This document shows positions 11,056 through 11,385 of a stretch of DNA of 11,385 nt, in pieces; the first letter of the stretch is position 1; each line of letters begins with the position of its first letter. Position numbers and translations under genes: made by a program. Under the pieces are notes generated by a model, which worked only from the letters and a program-made list of their open reading frames with translations, did no database searches and had not been told where the DNA came from. The stretch is taken from positions 1 through 11,385 of the forward strand of contig JBPOIS010000003.1 in NCBI GenBank assembly GCA_052034295.1. The letters run 5' to 3'. The stretch is from JBPOIS01 sp052034295. Its GTDB lineage: Bacteria > Pseudomonadota > Gammaproteobacteria > Pseudomonadales > Moraxellaceae.

Positions 11056-11385
11056 TCAGGAGCGGTAGTCGGCGTTGATTTTCACATAATCATAGGAAAA
11101 GTCGCAGGTCCAGACCGTGTCCACGGCTTCGCCACGGCCCAGGTGGATCAGGATGGTGATTTCGGACTGTTGCATCACTGCGGCCCCCTGCGCTTCGGTG
11201 TACTCCGGGTCTGCACCGCCCTCGCGGCAGATCTGCACCCCATCCAGCCAGACATTCACCCGCGACTGGTCCAGATCGGGCACCCCGGCCTTGCCCACCG
11301 CCATGACGATGCGGCCCCAGTTCGGGTCCGAAGCAAAAAACGCTGTCTTGATCAGCGGCGAATGGGCCACGCTGTAGGCCACATC
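11056..11385 (-). CDS. argJ: Glutamate N-acetyltransferase / amino-acid acetyltransferase ArgJ, C-terminal part
   Basis: ArgJ moves the acetyl group from N-acetylornithine to glutamate, closing the arginine acetyl cycle. Some forms also use acetyl-CoA. Only the last 109 residues are present and the frame is open through the right edge, beginning DVAYSVAHSPL. The visible part has the family's VAHSPLIKTAFFASDPNWGR, then VNVWLDGVQI, YTEAQGAAVM, ITILIHLGRGEAVDTVWTCD and the highly characteristic ending SYDYVKINADYRS. These belong to the beta subunit created by self-cleavage at an internal threonine; that cleavage site lies outside the window. A terminator follows within 25 bases, so transcription ends here. 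The reading frame shows no damage. Confidence 0.96.
   Translation of the reverse strand, partial: DVAYSVAHSPLIKTAFFASDPNWGRIVMAVGKAGVPDLDQSRVNVWLDGVQICREGGADPEYTEAQGAAVMQQSEITILIHLGRGEAVDTVWTCDFSYDYVKINADYRS

Overview
The window is a GC-rich, densely packed stretch of what looks like an ordinary bacterial chromosome. Gene content and order (TPR protein, lolB, ispE, tRNA-Gln, prs, a two-domain ribosomal protein bL25, pth) and the protein sequences fit a betaproteobacterium, most likely of the Neisseriales. A gammaproteobacterium is less likely but not excluded. No phage, transposase, CRISPR array, toxin or defence gene is visible. Both edges cut genes: the 3' end of a TPR protein on the left and the C-terminus of ArgJ on the right.

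Layout. Positions 1-4613 form one forward block. It runs from the TPR protein to the outer-membrane lipoprotein receptor LolB, IspE (overlapping lolB by 4 bases), two identical tRNA-Gln(TTG) genes, Prs, bL25 and Pth (overlapping rplY by 1 base). PanD follows alone (4834-5214) and ends at a strong terminator. Positions 5264-5731 hold no gene but an island of short palindromic and direct repeats. Next come a reverse-strand DUF1289 protein, a divergent trhO (tRNA uridine hydroxylase), and three reverse-strand small genes: a UPF0149/YgfB protein, an unrecognised membrane protein and a PA3496-like acidic protein. A reverse tRNA operon Pro-Arg-His (9057 to 8769) has its own promoter and terminator. 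The right end carries, all reverse, nadA, a Prx5-type peroxiredoxin and argJ.

Theme. The genes are core metabolism and translation: isoprenoid precursors (IspE), PRPP (Prs), pantothenate (PanD), NAD (NadA) and arginine (ArgJ). Translation is served by bL25, peptidyl-tRNA hydrolase, five tRNA genes and a tRNA-modifying enzyme. Prs supplies PRPP, which the quinolinate made by NadA later consumes. TrhO modifies wobble U34 of tRNAs such as tRNA-Pro(UGG), whose gene is also present.

I found no convincing new multi-gene system. The parts worth a second look are non-coding: the repeat island (5306-5720), a 28-base palindrome directly after the first tRNA-Gln, the duplicated tRNA-Gln genes with a promoter between them, three successive hairpins before rplY, and an inverted repeat filling the spacer of the Pro-Arg-His promoter.
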